NCBI RefSeq assembly: GCF_002261185.1 | Contig: NZ_NEVQ01000020.1 | Coordinates: forward strand, 100,658 to 164,657 | DNA from: Bordetella genomosp. 4 | GTDB lineage: Bacteria > Pseudomonadota > Gammaproteobacteria > Burkholderiales > Burkholderiaceae_B | DNA length: 64,000 bases | Direction of reading: 5' to 3' | Shown here: positions 38,012 to 48,326 of the stretch, one piece after another | How the letters are laid out: each line of letters begins with the position of its first letter | How positions within the stretch are numbered: the first letter of the stretch is position 1 | Made by a program: the position numbers and the translations under genes | Notes under the pieces: model-generated | Seen by the model: the letters and a program-made list of their open reading frames with translations, nothing else | Told to the model about the DNA's origin: nothing | The model's database searches: none

Positions 38012-38944
38012 TCAGGACGCGATATCAGAATCCTGGAAACCCGCGCGCTGCCGGTAGGCATAGGGCGTGATGCCGATCACGCGCCGGAAAGTCGACGTGA
38101 AATGGCTTTGGCTGGAAAAACCCAGTCCGAAAGCAATCTCGCTGATCGGAAGATTGAGGGTACGCAGCAGCGTTTTGGCTCGCCTCACTCTGCGCTCGAT
38201 TACATACGCATAGGGCGCCATGCCAGTCTCGGCCTTGAAGCGCCGCGCAAACGTATCGATGGGCATTCCAGCCAGCCGCGCCAGTTCGCTTAGCGATATC
38301 CCGGCTTCGATGTGCGACTCGATGTAGTCGTCCAGGCGCTTGAGTACGCCACGGCCCAGGCGAGGCAATTTAGCGGCTGCGTCGGCAGATTGCCTGCCAA
38401 CGTTGCCACCTAGCCGCAGCGATATCACCGCCAGCACGTGTTCCAGGTACGCCGCCTCTGGCAGTTGGCCTGCAGCCATTTCGGCAGCGAGCGACGCCAT
38501 GAGCGCGCGGATAACGGAGTCGCTGGTATTGACGCGCAGCGGAACAGTGGACAATTTTGAACAGCCCGGCAGATCCAGATGCGGATCGACCCACAACGCG
38601 GTGTAGACAAGATCAGCATCGCGGAAATAGCCATTACGCTCTACTCCGGCAGGCACGAAACTGATCACTCCTGAACGGTCGCGGCCATCATAGATATGTT
38701 TGGCGCCGTCACGAATATGAGTGCGCGCAGTAGCGCCACGCTCGGTCAGGATGATGACGTGCTGTGGCGCCGTCCAACGAAACTCCGCCTCACGGCAAGT
38801 CCAGCGGCGGCGGTCGATAGTGATCTGGCCGCCGTACAACGAATGCTTTTGCAACGCCTGTCCGTCAGGCTGGCTCGCGAGGATCTGTCCATTGCCCACT
38901 AACGGTTGCAGCAATTGTGCCGATGCTCGATGTGTCGTGTCCAT
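38012..38944 (-). CDS. AraC-family transcriptional regulator upstream of paoABC
   Basis: Regulator of 310 aa with an N-terminal cupin-like sensing domain (AEFRWTAPQHVIILTERGAT) and two C-terminal HTH motifs at about 215-305 (SLSELARLAGMPIDTFARRF, LPISEIAFGLGFSSQSHFTS, FRRVIGITPYAYRQ). The ATG at 38944 is backed by GGGGAGGAT. It lies 67 bases upstream of paoA on the same strand, so it probably responds to an aldehyde or aromatic compound and controls paoABC. It is also divergent from the PhoX-like gene. Confidence 0.88.
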   Translation of the reverse strand: MDTTHRASAQLLQPLVGNGQILASQPDGQALQKHSLYGGQITIDRRRWTCREAEFRWTAPQHVIILTERGATARTHIRDGAKHIYDGRDRSGVISFVPAGVERNGYFRDADLVYTALWVDPHLDLPGCSKLSTVPLRVNTSDSVIRALMASLAAEMAAGQLPEAAYLEHVLAVISLRLGGNVGRQSADAAAKLPRLGRGVLKRLDDYIESHIEAGISLSELARLAGMPIDTFARRFKAETGMAPYAYVIERRVRRAKTLLRTLNLPISEIAFGLGFSSQSHFTSTFRRVIGITPYAYRQRAGFQDSDIAS

Positions 38945-39189
38945 TCGGTCATCCTCCCCGTCGATACGGGCTATGGGTCGCTGAATCACCTCGTCCTCTG
39001 AAAGTACACAAAAAAGACGGTCATTTTGCAGTCGTTCAGCTGACAGTTAGGACAGCTTCATGAAGGTGTCACCCCTTTTCCCTAGCATGCCCCTCTCACG
39101 CGAGCGCCAGGGACGACGGATGTAACGACGGCTATGTCACCAGCTCTGTGTCCTCAATGCCCGCATATCCCAAACCGGAATTAACCAAC

Positions 39190-41259
39190 ATGCCTGACTC
39201 ACTGAAAAACCTCCACCGCCGTCAATTGCTGAAATTCATTGCCGGTACCCCGGCATTTCTGCCGCTGGGCGCAGCCACGACCGCGATGCTCGCGGCCTGC
39301 GGCAGTGGCAGTGACGATGATGACGACGATGAGTCGACCCCGGTCCCAACTCCGCAAGTCAAATCCGCGAGGTTCGTCGGCATGCCGGCCCCTGCTGCCA
39401 GCAGCCCAGCCGAATTAGCCACCACCTCCGTGAAATCGGAACTGGTGTTAGAGCTGACTGACGGCAGCACCGTCAATTACAAGCTGGCCTATCAGCCGTT
39501 CTTCATGACCGGCGACATGGTGCCGGACGGCAATGGCGGCGAGATCCTTGCTGGCGGTTACTACGACATCAATAACCAGCCATTGATGGACACCTCGGTG
39601 CCCGGAGATATCAGCCAGTTCTACTCGGACTGTCCCGATGGCACCTCGTTCCTGACGGTCGAGGGCGCAAAAGTCGACGGCGTCAAGGGCAATACCGTAT
39701 TTGCGGTAGTGCAGTTCGAATACAAGAGCAAAGCCAAAGACGGCTCCAGCACCTACGGTGCACTGCCGTCCCCAATTGCGGTGCTGACACTGGATCAGGA
39801 CCCCGCAACCGGCAAGCTCACACTGGTCAAGTATCACAACGTCGACACGTCGAAAGTCCACGGACTGTGGATCACCTGCGGCGCGAGCCTGTCGCCCTGG
39901 GGTACGCACCTGTCCAGCGAGGAATACGAACCGGACGCGTTCGATATGAACCAGGGGGGCCAGTCGCTGTCCACGCTCAAGGCCTACAGCAAATTCACCT
40001 ACGGCAACGAGACCAGCGCCAACCCGTACAACTATTGCCATTTGCCCGAGATCGTCGTCAACCCCGACGGCACCGGTACGGCCAAGAAACATTATTGCCT
40101 CGGCCGTATCTCGCACGAGCTGGTCCAAGTCATGCCCGACCAGCGCACCGTGCTGATGGGTGACGACTACACCAACGGCGGCCTGTTCATGTTTGTGGCC
40201 GACAAGGAAGCCGATCTGTCCGCCGGCACCTTGTACGTGGCGAAATACACCTCGGTCCTGAGCGACCGGTCGGTCGACCAGGCAACCGCCGGCAGAATCC
40301 AATGGATCAAGCTCGGCCATGCAACGAGTGACGAAATCTCGGCACTGGTTAATACCGACAATATCCAGCCCACAGACATCATGGATGTGGTCAACGCGAC
40401 CACCGCGCCGGACAACACCTATACTTCCGTAACGCTCAACAAAACGCAGCGTTGGGTCAAGCTGGCCGACGACAGCGACAGGACGCACAAAGCCGCTGCG
40501 TTCCTGGAAACCCACCGCTATGCTGCGCTCAGAGGCGGCAGCATGGCCTTCACCAAAATGGAAGGCACAACGGTGAACGCGAAAGACAAGATCGCCTATT
40601 CGGCCATCGCCAACATCACCGACTCCATGGTCGTCGGCCTGTCCGGTTACGTGGCCGAGCACAATGTGCACTTTCCCAAGAAAGTCAACGCCGGTTGCGT
40701 ACTGCAGCATTTCCTGGGCGGCGGCATGGTGGACTCGGACGGCAATGCAATCAACAGCGAATGGGCTCCGCAAAGCACTGCCGTGCTTATCACCGGCGAA
40801 GACCTGCCCTCCGGCACAGCCGACGGTTTGGGCAACACAAGCAATCCGGATCTGATCGCCAGCCCCGACAACCTGAAGTTCTCGGAACAACTGCGTACTT
40901 TGTTCATTGGCGAAGACAGCGGCAACCACTTGAACAACTTCCTGTGGGCGTACAACGTCGATACCAAGTCGCTCGAACGTCTATTGTCATGCCCCGCTGG
41001 CGCCGAATCCACCGGCCTGCACGCCGTAGATGAGATCAACGGTTGGACCTACATCGCCAGCAACTTCCAGCACGCGGGCGACGAGTGGGCGCGCTATATG
41101 AACAAGGCCGACGAGGCAGGATCATCGATCACCACCGGTGGCTTGCCGGCCGCGCTCATGGCCCAGATCGATGAAGCTATCGACAAGAACTTCAAGGACA
41201 AGAACGGTGCCTATGTGGGGTATCTGACTGGGGATGTGAGTGCGATCAAGCTGAAGTGA
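39190..41259 (+). CDS. PhoX/DUF839-family exported lipoprotein
   Basis: A 689-aa protein of the PhoX family, whose characterised members are calcium- and iron-dependent alkaline phosphatases. The N-terminus has HRRQLLKFIAGTPAF (Tat-type RR motif), a hydrophobic core and a lipobox LAAC-G followed by an acidic run (GSDDDDDDE), so it is probably Tat-exported and lipid-anchored. Internal segments TCGASLSPWGTHLSSEEYEP, MGDDYTNGGLFMFVADKEAD and FIGEDSGNHLNNFLWAYNVD match the family beta-propeller. The ATG at 39190 fits the signal best. A strong terminator follows at 41282. Phosphatase activity is not proven. Confidence 0.88.
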   Translation: MPDSLKNLHRRQLLKFIAGTPAFLPLGAATTAMLAACGSGSDDDDDDESTPVPTPQVKSARFVGMPAPAASSPAELATTSVKSELVLELTDGSTVNYKLAYQPFFMTGDMVPDGNGGEILAGGYYDINNQPLMDTSVPGDISQFYSDCPDGTSFLTVEGAKVDGVKGNTVFAVVQFEYKSKAKDGSSTYGALPSPIAVLTLDQDPATGKLTLVKYHNVDTSKVHGLWITCGASLSPWGTHLSSEEYEPDAFDMNQGGQSLSTLKAYSKFTYGNETSANPYNYCHLPEIVVNPDGTGTAKKHYCLGRISHELVQVMPDQRTVLMGDDYTNGGLFMFVADKEADLSAGTLYVAKYTSVLSDRSVDQATAGRIQWIKLGHATSDEISALVNTDNIQPTDIMDVVNATTAPDNTYTSVTLNKTQRWVKLADDSDRTHKAAAFLETHRYAALRGGSMAFTKMEGTTVNAKDKIAYSAIANITDSMVVGLSGYVAEHNVHFPKKVNAGCVLQHFLGGGMVDSDGNAINSEWAPQSTAVLITGEDLPSGTADGLGNTSNPDLIASPDNLKFSEQLRTLFIGEDSGNHLNNFLWAYNVDTKSLERLLSCPAGAESTGLHAVDEINGWTYIASNFQHAGDEWARYMNKADEAGSSITTGGLPAALMAQIDEAIDKNFKDKNGAYVGYLTGDVSAIKLK

Positions 41260-41281
41260 AACGTAGAGGTGAGTTCGAACG

Positions 41282-41316
41282 AATCGGCCAATCCCTTGTG
41301 ATTGGCCGATTTTTTT
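41282..41316 (+). terminator. Rho-independent terminator after the PhoX-like gene
   Basis: AATCGGCCAAT and ATTGGCCGATT form a perfect 11-bp stem with an 8-base loop, followed by a T run. It lies 22 bases after the stop. Confidence 0.93.
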
Positions 41317-41459
41317 CAACTGCTGACAGCATTCCTCATGCCGCGGTGCAACACCGGCCGAGAGCGCTTGAGGATCTGCGTCCATAGCGATAAATTCGGT
41401 GTAACGACGTCATTGACGCAGTCTGCGCAGGAAGGCTGCAAAATCGTTGGAGCACGCGA

Positions 41460-42080
41460 ATGGATATCATCGAAACCATCACTTCGCACACCGCTGCGCT
41501 GCAATTGCCGCTTTACGCCGTAACGGCGACCGCCATACAAAAGGCGGATACCCCAATCATTCTTACCTTGCATTGGCACGGGTTCCACCGCGACCGTGCA
41601 TCAATTGGCTCGCTGCAGTCTGTTGCGGGTTCCGCAGTCCAAATCAACCAGCGCTGGCACGACTATGCCGTGATTGATCGCGCCGTGTTGAATGCGGGCT
41701 GGGAACTCGGGGCCTGGGATGTCGAACGCGTGGTCAGACCCGCCTGGTATCGCCTGAATGCGCCAGTGTCAGAAGCGCTGGCATGCCGCAGGGCCTTCGC
41801 GGATTATTCGGATCTGCCGGGCTCGGACGATGCGGTAATCGTCGAGGCACCGGATCAGCAAGCACTGCTCGAGCTCGCCTCGCGCCGAGGCTACGTCCGT
41901 TGGCTGTTCAGACCTCGCAAAGGAGGCTTGTGGAGTCAACTGGATGGGGATGACTGCACCCTGGACGGCGATGGGGGCCGCTCGGCCCCATGCCCGGTCT
42001 CATTGCAAAAAGAGGGCCGCGAACTGCGCCGGAAGGTGATTTATCGACTCGGAAAAGGCAGTGATTTTTTGATTCATTAA
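41460..42080 (+). CDS. Conserved protein of unknown function (Burkholderiales-type)
   Basis: A 206-aa cytosolic protein starting MDIIETITSHTAALQLPLYA. I recognise no domain, signal peptide or membrane helix. Notable features are LTLHWHGFHRD (His-rich, near residue 36), a Trp-rich middle (NQRWHDYAVIDRAVLNAGWE, RPAWYRLNA), a Cys in ALACRRAF and an acidic DGDDCTLDGDGG tail segment. Codon use is like its neighbours. It sits between the terminator of the PhoX-like gene and the groES promoter, so it appears to be a single-gene unit. GAGCACGCGA before the ATG is only a weak ribosome site. Confidence 0.75.
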   Translation: MDIIETITSHTAALQLPLYAVTATAIQKADTPIILTLHWHGFHRDRASIGSLQSVAGSAVQINQRWHDYAVIDRAVLNAGWELGAWDVERVVRPAWYRLNAPVSEALACRRAFADYSDLPGSDDAVIVEAPDQQALLELASRRGYVRWLFRPRKGGLWSQLDGDDCTLDGDGGRSAPCPVSLQKEGRELRRKVIYRLGKGSDFLIH

Positions 42081-42103
42081 GTTTCATTTTGAATCGAAAT
42101 TTC

Positions 42104-42134
42104 CTCTTGAAGCGCCTTTCTGGCGCCCATAAAT
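42104..42134 (+). promoter_or_regulatory. Candidate sigma-32 heat-shock promoter for groES-groEL
   Basis: CTTGAAG (42106-42112) is followed 12 bases later by GCCCATAAAT (42125-42134). This is close to the sigma-32 pattern CTTGAAA / CCCCATNT with normal spacing. The spacer itself holds a GCGCC-TTTCT-GGCGC hairpin (42112-42126). No CIRCE repeat (TTAGCACTC...GAGTGCTAA) is present, so HrcA control is not indicated. Confidence 0.7.
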
Positions 42135-42227
42135 TTTTTGCGCATCCGCCTGGATGTACGGCCACGCGGGTCCATCCGCAGCGCCGGCTTTCACTTTTTG
42201 ATGATCAAGACTTCAGGAGATAGAGTC

Positions 42228-44199
<1,972 letters not shown>

Positions 44200-44230
44200 G
44201 CTTGGCGTCAGCTTCTTAATGCAGTTCTTG

Positions 44231-44260
44231 GGCATCGCGCTTCGGCGCGATGCCTTTTTA
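44231..44260 (+). terminator. Rho-independent terminator after groEL
   Basis: GGCATCGCGC-TTCG-GCGCGATGCC forms a 10-bp stem with a stable UUCG-type tetraloop, followed by TTTTTA. It lies 31 bases after the groEL stop. Confidence 0.95.
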
Positions 44261-44360
44261 TTATGGCCATTGCGAACGTGATGTTTTGGAAACGAGCGCG
44301 GATCGGTGGAGATGGTCGGCACACGGTCCAGCCAAATCCGCGCACTCGACGGCACCCTCG

Positions 44361-45311
44361 TCAGTCACGCAAGAAGTTGAGCAAATCCTGGTTCAAACGA
44401 TCCTTGTGCGTATCTGTCAGGCCGTGAGGCGCGCCAGGATAGACGATCAACTTGGCACCCTTGACCTGCGCGGCGGAGGCCTTGCCCGCGGCATCAATCG
44501 GGACGATCTGGTCGTCGTCGCCATGGATCACCAGCGTAGGTACGTCAAACTTCTGCAGATCCGAACGGAAGTCAGTCGCCGAGAACGCAGCGATAGAGTC
44601 ATACGTGTTCTTGTGGCCGCCCTGCATACCTTGCACCCAGAAGGCTTGAATCAGGCCTTGGTTAGGCTTGACGCCCGGACGATTGAAGCCGAAGAACGGG
44701 CCCGAAGCGATATCCAGATATAGCTGCGAGCGGTTCTCCAGCGATGCCTTGCGCAGGCCGTCGAAAACCTCGATAGGCAGACCGCCGGGATTGTCGGCAG
44801 TCTTGAGCATCAGCGGGGGCACCGCGCTGACGAGGACAGCTTTCTTGACGCGATTGGTTCCGTGGCGGCCGATATAGCGGGCCACTTCACCGCCCCCTGT
44901 GGAAAAGCCCACTAACGTGACGTCTTTCAGATCCAGGGCTTGAATCACCGCAGCCAGATCGTCGGCATAGTGATCCATATCGTTGCCGTCCCAGGGTTGG
45001 CTGGAGCGGCCATGACCGCGGCGATCATGCGCCACCACGCGATAACCTTGAGATGCCAGGAAAATCATTTGCGATTCCCAGCTGTCCGAACTCAGTGGCC
45101 AACCGTGGCTGAAGGTCACTACAGGGCCGTCTTTGGGGCCCCAGTCCTTGAAGTAAATCTGTACGCCATCGCGCGTCGTGATGTAGTTGCCGTTCTTGGT
45201 GACATTGGTCACGCGTGCCGCCTCTTCCGTCGGAGCAGCTTGAGCCGGGGCGCCGGCCTGCACAGCAGCGGCCAGTATAGTCGTTGCAACAGATTTGGAT
45301 AGAGTGTTCAT
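44361..45311 (-). CDS. Exported alpha/beta hydrolase (non-heme chloroperoxidase-like)
   Basis: A 316-aa alpha/beta hydrolase with a signal peptide ([20 protein letters not shown], cut near AQA). The mature part starts with [20 protein letters not shown] and has [40 protein letters not shown], nucleophile Ser137 ([14 protein letters not shown]), an acid among Asp265-267 (HGDDDQIVP) and His296 ([10 protein letters not shown]). This is the pattern of cofactor-free haloperoxidase/esterase proteins; perhydrolase or esterase activity on an unknown ester is likely. The start at 45311 gives the best signal peptide. It is divergent from an AraC regulator. Confidence 0.9.
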   Translation of the reverse strand: MNTLSKSVATTILAAAVQAGAPAQAAPTEEAARVTNVTKNGNYITTRDGVQIYFKDWGPKDGPVVTFSHGWPLSSDSWESQMIFLASQGYRVVAHDRRGHGRSSQPWDGNDMDHYADDLAAVIQALDLKDVTLVGFSTGGGEVARYIGRHGTNRVKKAVLVSAVPPLMLKTADNPGGLPIEVFDGLRKASLENRSQLYLDIASGPFFGFNRPGVKPNQGLIQAFWVQGMQGGHKNTYDSIAAFSATDFRSDLQKFDVPTLVIHGDDDQIVPIDAAGKASAAQVKGAKLIVYPGAPHGLTDTHKDRLNQDLLNFLRD

Positions 45312-45426
45312 GATTAACCTCGTCGTAGTCATTCGGTTAGGAGCCGGAGTGGCTTAACGACATTCTGCGCGACCAATCAAGACGATTGATGATATAAAAT
45401 CCAAGAAAATTAACTTAAAGTACAAA

Positions 45427-46248
45427 ATGACAGATCGACTCGCGGAACTGTTGCAGCGCTTCGCCATTAACGCGCAGGTGTTTCACGCCGGTACCCTATG
45501 CGGCCACAACCTGTTGGAAGCACAAGATGGCTTGGGCCAATTGCACCTCATACGGCGTGGCCCGGTCGAGGTGATCCACGACGATATCTCGCTGACCGTC
45601 GAAACACCCAGCCTTCTACTGTATCCACGGCCGATGGCGCATCGATTCATAACGGACGCTGTAGATGGCGCGGACATGGTGTGCGCCAACCTGCGCTTCG
45701 AGGGGGGTTTGCACAATCCCATCAGTGCGGCCCTTCCGCCTTTCATCTGTCTGCCACTGGATTCGATTGCCGGCGCGACCGACGTGCTGCGAGTATTGTT
45801 CGACGAAGCATTCGAACAACGATGCGGCAGGCATGCCGTGGTGAACCGGCTATTCGAGGTAGTGATTATCCAAATCCTGCGGCAACTGATGGAGAGCCAT
45901 CAGATGCAAAGCGGCATGTTGGCTGGACTGGCACATGCCCGCCTGCGCATCCCGATCGTAGCCATGCATGAGCATCCGTCCAGGGAATGGTCGCTAGAGG
46001 ATCTGGCCAGCACCGCCGGCATGTCACGCAGTGCGTTCGCCACGGCGTTTCGTGAGGTGGTGGGCATCACGGCGGGTCAGTATCTACAGAGCTGGCGCAT
46101 CGGCCTGGCTCAACGCGCATTACGCCAAGGCCAGCCGCTCAAGCTCATCGCCGCCGACGTCGGCTACGGCAGCGAGGTCGCCTTATCACGCGCCTTTAAA
46201 GCACACACGGGGCAATCACCCGGACAATGGCGCAAGTCGGTTGGGTAG
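45427..46248 (+). CDS. AraC-family regulator (cupin sensor) divergent from hydrolase
   Basis: Regulator of 273 aa. The N-terminal half is a cupin-type ligand domain (AraC_binding_2/cupin_6 style: LHLIRRGPVEVIHDDISLTV, PSLLLYPRPMAHRFITDAVD). The C-terminal half has paired HTHs (SLEDLASTAGMSRSAFATAF, LIAADVGYGSEVALSRAFKA, HTGQSPGQWRKSVG). It starts 115 bases from the divergent exported hydrolase gene, which is its probable target. The intergenic space is AT-rich but shows no strong direct repeats. Confidence 0.9.
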   Translation: MTDRLAELLQRFAINAQVFHAGTLCGHNLLEAQDGLGQLHLIRRGPVEVIHDDISLTVETPSLLLYPRPMAHRFITDAVDGADMVCANLRFEGGLHNPISAALPPFICLPLDSIAGATDVLRVLFDEAFEQRCGRHAVVNRLFEVVIIQILRQLMESHQMQSGMLAGLAHARLRIPIVAMHEHPSREWSLEDLASTAGMSRSAFATAFREVVGITAGQYLQSWRIGLAQRALRQGQPLKLIAADVGYGSEVALSRAFKAHTGQSPGQWRKSVG

Positions 46249-46405
46249 ACATTCGCGATACCTACACCCACCCACCACAGGAAAACCCCTAGAAAACATC
46301 GCGTCTTCATAGAGAAAACGCGGGTCCGAACACGGCTGTGCGTCACTCAACGCCGCATCCCAGTGCTCGACATGCCCGCGACATATGCCTATACTTTTTC
46401 AATAA

Positions 46406-46420
46406 TAGACATTATGTCTA
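46406..46420. promoter_or_regulatory. Shared operator palindrome, copy 1 (Bug gene)
   Basis: TAGACATTATGTCTA is a perfect 15-base palindrome ending 15 bases before the Bug protein ATG. A near-identical copy (TAGACATAATGTCTA) lies before the CoA-transferase gene at 48290. The IclR protein encoded between them is the obvious candidate to bind both. Confidence 0.7.
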
Positions 46421-46435
46421 AAAATGGAGACAACG

Positions 46436-47410
46436 ATGAATGCCCTTCCCCGCCTGGCCGGTGCGCTGGTGACCAGCGCACTCTGTCTGCTCTCGGCGCC
46501 GTCACGCGCCGAAGCCCCCCTACCCGATCTGATCAAGCTGATCGTGCCGTTTTCGCCCGGCGCCAGCAACGATGTGTTCGGCCGCGCCCTGGGCGCCAAG
46601 CTATCGAAGGAGCTAGGCACGAACGTTATCGTCGAGAACAAACCTGGGGCCGGCGGCGTGATTGGCGCGTCCGAAGTCGCGCGGGCAAAACCGGACGGCA
46701 GCACCCTGTTGTTCAGTTCAGTGTCATTCGTGACAAATGCGGCCACGCAGGAAAAGCTGCCGTACGACGCGATAAAGTCATTCACGCCTATAGCCGTAGT
46801 GGCACGCGGCGCCATGGTGCTCGTGGTGAGCAAGTCCACGTCGTATACCAGCGTGGCGCAATTGATCGATGATGCCAAATCCCATCAAGGCAAACTGAAC
46901 TATGGCTCGGCCGGCATCGGATCCATCGGGCAAATGAGCTCGGAATTGCTGAGCCAACAAACAGGCACAGACATGGTCCACGTACCCTATAAAGGCATAT
47001 CGAACGCCGTCACGGACATGATAGGTGGCCGGCTGGAATCCATGATCACCACGCCGGCGTCGGTCAGCGGTCCCTTGCAGGCCAAAGACATACGCGTGTT
47101 GGCAACAACGTCGACCACACGTTCGAAATTCTTTCCTGACGTACCGACTATCGCGGAAACCGTGCCGGGCTATTCCGTCGATGTATGGTGGGGGGTATAT
47201 GCGCCCGTCGGCACACCGGCTGATTATGTGAACCGTGTGAATGCTGCCATACGCAAAGTCAGCGCCGAACCGGATATGCGTGAGCTGTTTGCTCGCGAGG
47301 CCACCGAACCGTCAGACATGAACAGCGCCGACGCGGCAAAATATGTGCAGGCTGAATTGTCGAAATGGCAAACGCTGGCATCTGAACGGCACATCGTTGC
47401 GAGCAAATAG
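46436..47410 (+). CDS. Bug/TctC-family periplasmic solute-binding protein (IclR module)
   Basis: Exported carboxylate-binding protein (324 aa) with signal peptide MNALPRLAGALVTSALCLLS cut near SRA. Family segments: LIKLIVPFSPGASNDVFGRA, VIVENKPGAGGVIGASEVAR, KPDGSTLLFSSVSFVTNAAT, LNYGSAGIGSIGQMSSELLS and VWWGVYAPVGTPADYVNRVN. The ATG at 46436 is preferred because GGAGACAACG lies just upstream; the ATG at 46424 would remove that site. It carries copy 1 of the shared operator, so it probably supplies the substrate for the CoA-transferase/oxygenase pair downstream. Confidence 0.92.
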   Translation: MNALPRLAGALVTSALCLLSAPSRAEAPLPDLIKLIVPFSPGASNDVFGRALGAKLSKELGTNVIVENKPGAGGVIGASEVARAKPDGSTLLFSSVSFVTNAATQEKLPYDAIKSFTPIAVVARGAMVLVVSKSTSYTSVAQLIDDAKSHQGKLNYGSAGIGSIGQMSSELLSQQTGTDMVHVPYKGISNAVTDMIGGRLESMITTPASVSGPLQAKDIRVLATTSTTRSKFFPDVPTIAETVPGYSVDVWWGVYAPVGTPADYVNRVNAAIRKVSAEPDMRELFAREATEPSDMNSADAAKYVQAELSKWQTLASERHIVASK

Positions 47411-47475
47411 TGGAATGGTGTAGGCCGCCGTTGTGCCGAGGCCGACCAACGTATGCCGACTGACCGGACCTGCTC

Positions 47476-48222
47476 TTACGTCGGTAGTTTTACGCCTTCC
47501 AGCTTGGCATAGGGCGGCGCGTATAACGCCGTATTGCCTCCTAAATCACGCGTCAGTTTCGCGCCGGCTTCCATGACGATAGGCAGATAGTTCTCGAACA
47601 CGGATTTGTTGAAGCGGTACAGAGGCATACCCAAGGACAGAGCACAAACCAACCGTTGCCCCGGCCCAAAAATGGGACATGAAATCGCCGCGCTTTCCGT
47701 TTCGCGTTCTGCCAGCGAAATCGCATACCCGGCTTTACGGATGCTGTCATAGACAGCGCCTTTTTTACCGTCAAATGCCAATAGCACTTTACCCGCGGCG
47801 CCTTTATCCAGGTCGACACGATCGCCCTCGCGGACGTGCATGCGCACTGAGCGCGGCTGAACCATGCGATGCAAGCAGATGCGCTCGTCGCCTTCGCGGA
47901 TATAGATGGCTGCGGTTTCCTTGGTTTGGCGGATCAGTTCGCGCAATACCGGCGCGGCGTAATCCCACAAACGGAAGGACTCCTGATACAGCATGCCCAG
48001 ATAGAACGGTGTGGGTCCGAGCATGTAGCGGCCGTCCTCCAGGCGTTTGATAAAGCCGAATTGCTCCAGCGATTCGCACAGCCGCAGGATGGTGCTGTGG
48101 TACATGCCCGTGGCATTCATCAAATCAGTCAGAGTCATGCCTTCGACGCTCTCCTGAAAGGCCATCAGGATGGACAAGGCTCGATTGACTGACGCCACGC
48201 CCGAGTCGGCGGCTTTCGGCAT
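47476..48222 (-). CDS. IclR-family transcriptional regulator
   Basis: Regulator of 248 aa: winged HTH at about 10-70 (SVNRALSILMAFQESVEGMT, LTDLMNATGMYHSTILRLCE) and a GAF-like IclR effector domain (IREGDERICLHRMVQPRSVR, VDLDKGAAGKVLLAFDGKKG, VCALSLGMPLYRF). GGAG precedes the ATG. It is divergent from the CoA-transferase gene with a long palindrome between them, and convergent with the Bug gene. It most likely represses this module until an aromatic or carboxylic ligand is present. Confidence 0.92.
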   Translation of the reverse strand: MPKAADSGVASVNRALSILMAFQESVEGMTLTDLMNATGMYHSTILRLCESLEQFGFIKRLEDGRYMLGPTPFYLGMLYQESFRLWDYAAPVLRELIRQTKETAAIYIREGDERICLHRMVQPRSVRMHVREGDRVDLDKGAAGKVLLAFDGKKGAVYDSIRKAGYAISLAERETESAAISCPIFGPGQRLVCALSLGMPLYRFNKSVFENYLPIVMEAGAKLTRDLGGNTALYAPPYAKLEGVKLPT

Positions 48223-48285
48223 AAAGGACTCCTGAATTTCTAAGGTTCGCTGATCAGCAAAAACGCCTCAAATTATATATTTTCG

Positions 48286-48308
48286 AAAATAGACATAATG
48301 TCTATTTT
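48286..48308. promoter_or_regulatory. Shared operator palindrome, copy 2 (IclR / CoA-transferase)
   Basis: A perfect 23-base palindrome centred on position 48297, with core TAGACATAATGTCTA (48290-48304) flanked by AAAA and TTTT. It ends 18 bases before the CoA-transferase ATG and 63 bases from the IclR start, well placed to control both. The core differs from copy 1 only at the central base. Confidence 0.75.
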
Positions 48309-48326
48309 GTTGATAAACTGAAAATC

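Noticed and set aside
39041..39055. A Pho-box-like repeat (TGACAGTTAGGACAG; complement CTGTCCTAACTGTCA) before the PhoX-like gene
   Set aside because: The CTGTC half-sites are 9 bases apart instead of the 11 expected for PhoB, and they lie on the strand facing the AraC gene.
39448..40929. A 493-codon minus-strand frame inside the PhoX-like gene
   Set aside because: It is a Val/Gly/His-rich antisense shadow caused by high GC at third positions; the plus-strand gene has clear family motifs, a signal and a terminator.
42061..42227. CIRCE element before groES
   Set aside because: No TTAGCACTC-N9-GAGTGCTAA or close variant was found; the sigma-32-like promoter explains the region better.
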